Positions 63,442 through 64,000 of a DNA stretch of 64,000 nucleotides are shown here, in pieces (position 1 is the stretch's first letter; each line of letters begins with the position of its first letter). Both the position numbers and the translations under genes were made by a program. Where the stretch lies: NCBI GenBank assembly GCA_037178675.1, contig JAYMGJ010000204.1:1-64000 (forward strand), written 5' to 3'. This stretch comes from Scleroderma bovista. Lineage: Eukaryota > Basidiomycota > Agaricomycetes > Boletales > Sclerodermataceae. Below the pieces are notes generated by a model. It was not told the DNA's origin. It worked only from the letters and a program-made list of their open reading frames with translations, and ran no database searches.

Positions 63442-63861
63442 GTCAATGAATGTCAGGCTGAGTGTCAGGTAATTGCCTGGTCAGTGAGCCTCATGGAATT
63501 ATCACAAGATGACACATTGACATCCCTAGATAAACCTTTTTCATAGTGATAAAATTATTGTACACACATTATCAATGGATGTCAGGCTGAGTGTCAGGTG
63601 GAATTTCCTGGTCAGTGAACCTCATGGAATTATCACAAGATGACACATTGACATCCTTAGATAAACCTTTTTCATAGTGATAAAATTATTGTACACATTA
63701 TCAGTGGACTTCAGGCTGAGTGTCAGATGGAATTGCCCAGTCAGTGAACATCATGGAGTTATCACAAGATGACACAATGGCATTCTTAGGTATACTTTTT
63801 TCAGATTGATATAATTATTACACACACATTATCAATGGATGTCAGGTTGAGTATCAGATGA
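63442..63861. repeat. Tandem repeat, 129-131 bp unit, about 3.2 copies
   Basis: Units begin at 63,442, 63,571, 63,700 and 63,831 (the last partial, about 31 bp). Each opens with an ATCAATGGATGTCAGG-like word and contains GGAATTATCACAAGATGACA and TTTTTCATAGTGATAAAATT. Units 1 and 2 are closest; unit 3 has more substitutions, and unit 4 breaks off after the first 31 bp. It is AT-rich and non-coding. It could be a minisatellite inside an old retroelement LTR or UTR, or the edge of a longer array. Confidence 0.92.
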
Positions 63862-64000
63862 CAAAGGCTGACACACTCACAAAAAGTCAGCCTGTAATTA
63901 TATACTCTCACCATTGGGACATCTTTCTGGCATTAGATTATCAGGTATGCAACTTTCTGTGAGTGGCCTAATCAGCAAAAGATAATCTTGTCTAAGTAAT

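Noticed and set aside
63442..63861. Repeat array as a CRISPR
   Set aside because: The repeats are contiguous 129-131 bp units without spacers, in a eukaryotic genome.

Overview
This window is nuclear DNA from a filamentous basidiomycete, most likely a wood- or litter-inhabiting Agaricomycete. The signs are genes split by many 45-65 bp introns with GT..AG ends and CTRAY-type branch points, a cluster of related cytochrome P450s, a basidiomycete-type NACHT (STAND) relic, and a Ty1/Copia retrotransposon. A Polyporales-like source is an inference from the style of the P450 and NACHT proteins. No rRNA, tRNA, CRISPR or bacterial-type operon was seen.

Layout. Positions 1-12,950 and 13,854-25,990 are strikingly gene-poor: only short, unconvincing reading frames, homopolymer tracts and a tetranucleotide microsatellite. 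One credible gene sits between them (13,016-13,853, a disordered protein with a basic C-terminus). From 25,990 the region becomes gene-dense: a Mep1/Mep3-type ammonium transporter (+), P450-1 (+), an orphan WD40 repeat (+), a broken NACHT gene (-), the AP-2 clathrin adaptor mu subunit (+), a SAPS-family Sit4/PP6 phosphatase partner (+), a FAHD1-like fumarylacetoacetase-family hydrolase (-), P450-2 (+), P450-3 (-), a small secreted protein with an apparent frameshift (+), a 14-TMS DHA2-type MFS exporter (-), and a poorly resolved multi-exon gene (+). The right end (54.7-64 kb) is repetitive. It holds an LTR-like relic, a complete and apparently very young Copia element (57,457-62,708, identical LTRs, 5-bp target duplication, 1516-residue intact polyprotein), and a 129-131 bp tandem repeat at the edge.

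How the genes may work together. AP-2 mu and SAPS are housekeeping genes of endocytosis and phosphatase signalling. The three P450s belong to one family and, with the MFS exporter and perhaps the FAH-family enzyme, form a loose oxidative/export neighbourhood. No polyketide synthase, NRPS or terpene synthase is visible, so a classical biosynthetic cluster is not shown.

Most notable observations: (i) the Copia primer-binding site abuts the LTR and matches the anticodon loop and 5' anticodon stem of initiator tRNA-Met rather than a tRNA 3' end, as in Drosophila copia; (ii) each P450 carries its oxygen-activation motif on a predicted 14-nt microexon, with a different motif in each paralog (EGQDT, AGVDT, AGQDP), P450-3 having lost the catalytic threonine; (iii) the MFS gene needs a GC-AG intron to stay in frame; (iv) the ammonium transporter has Glu at the first position of the twin-His motif. 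No wholly new system could be demonstrated. Exon boundaries were worked out by eye and are least certain at gene ends.
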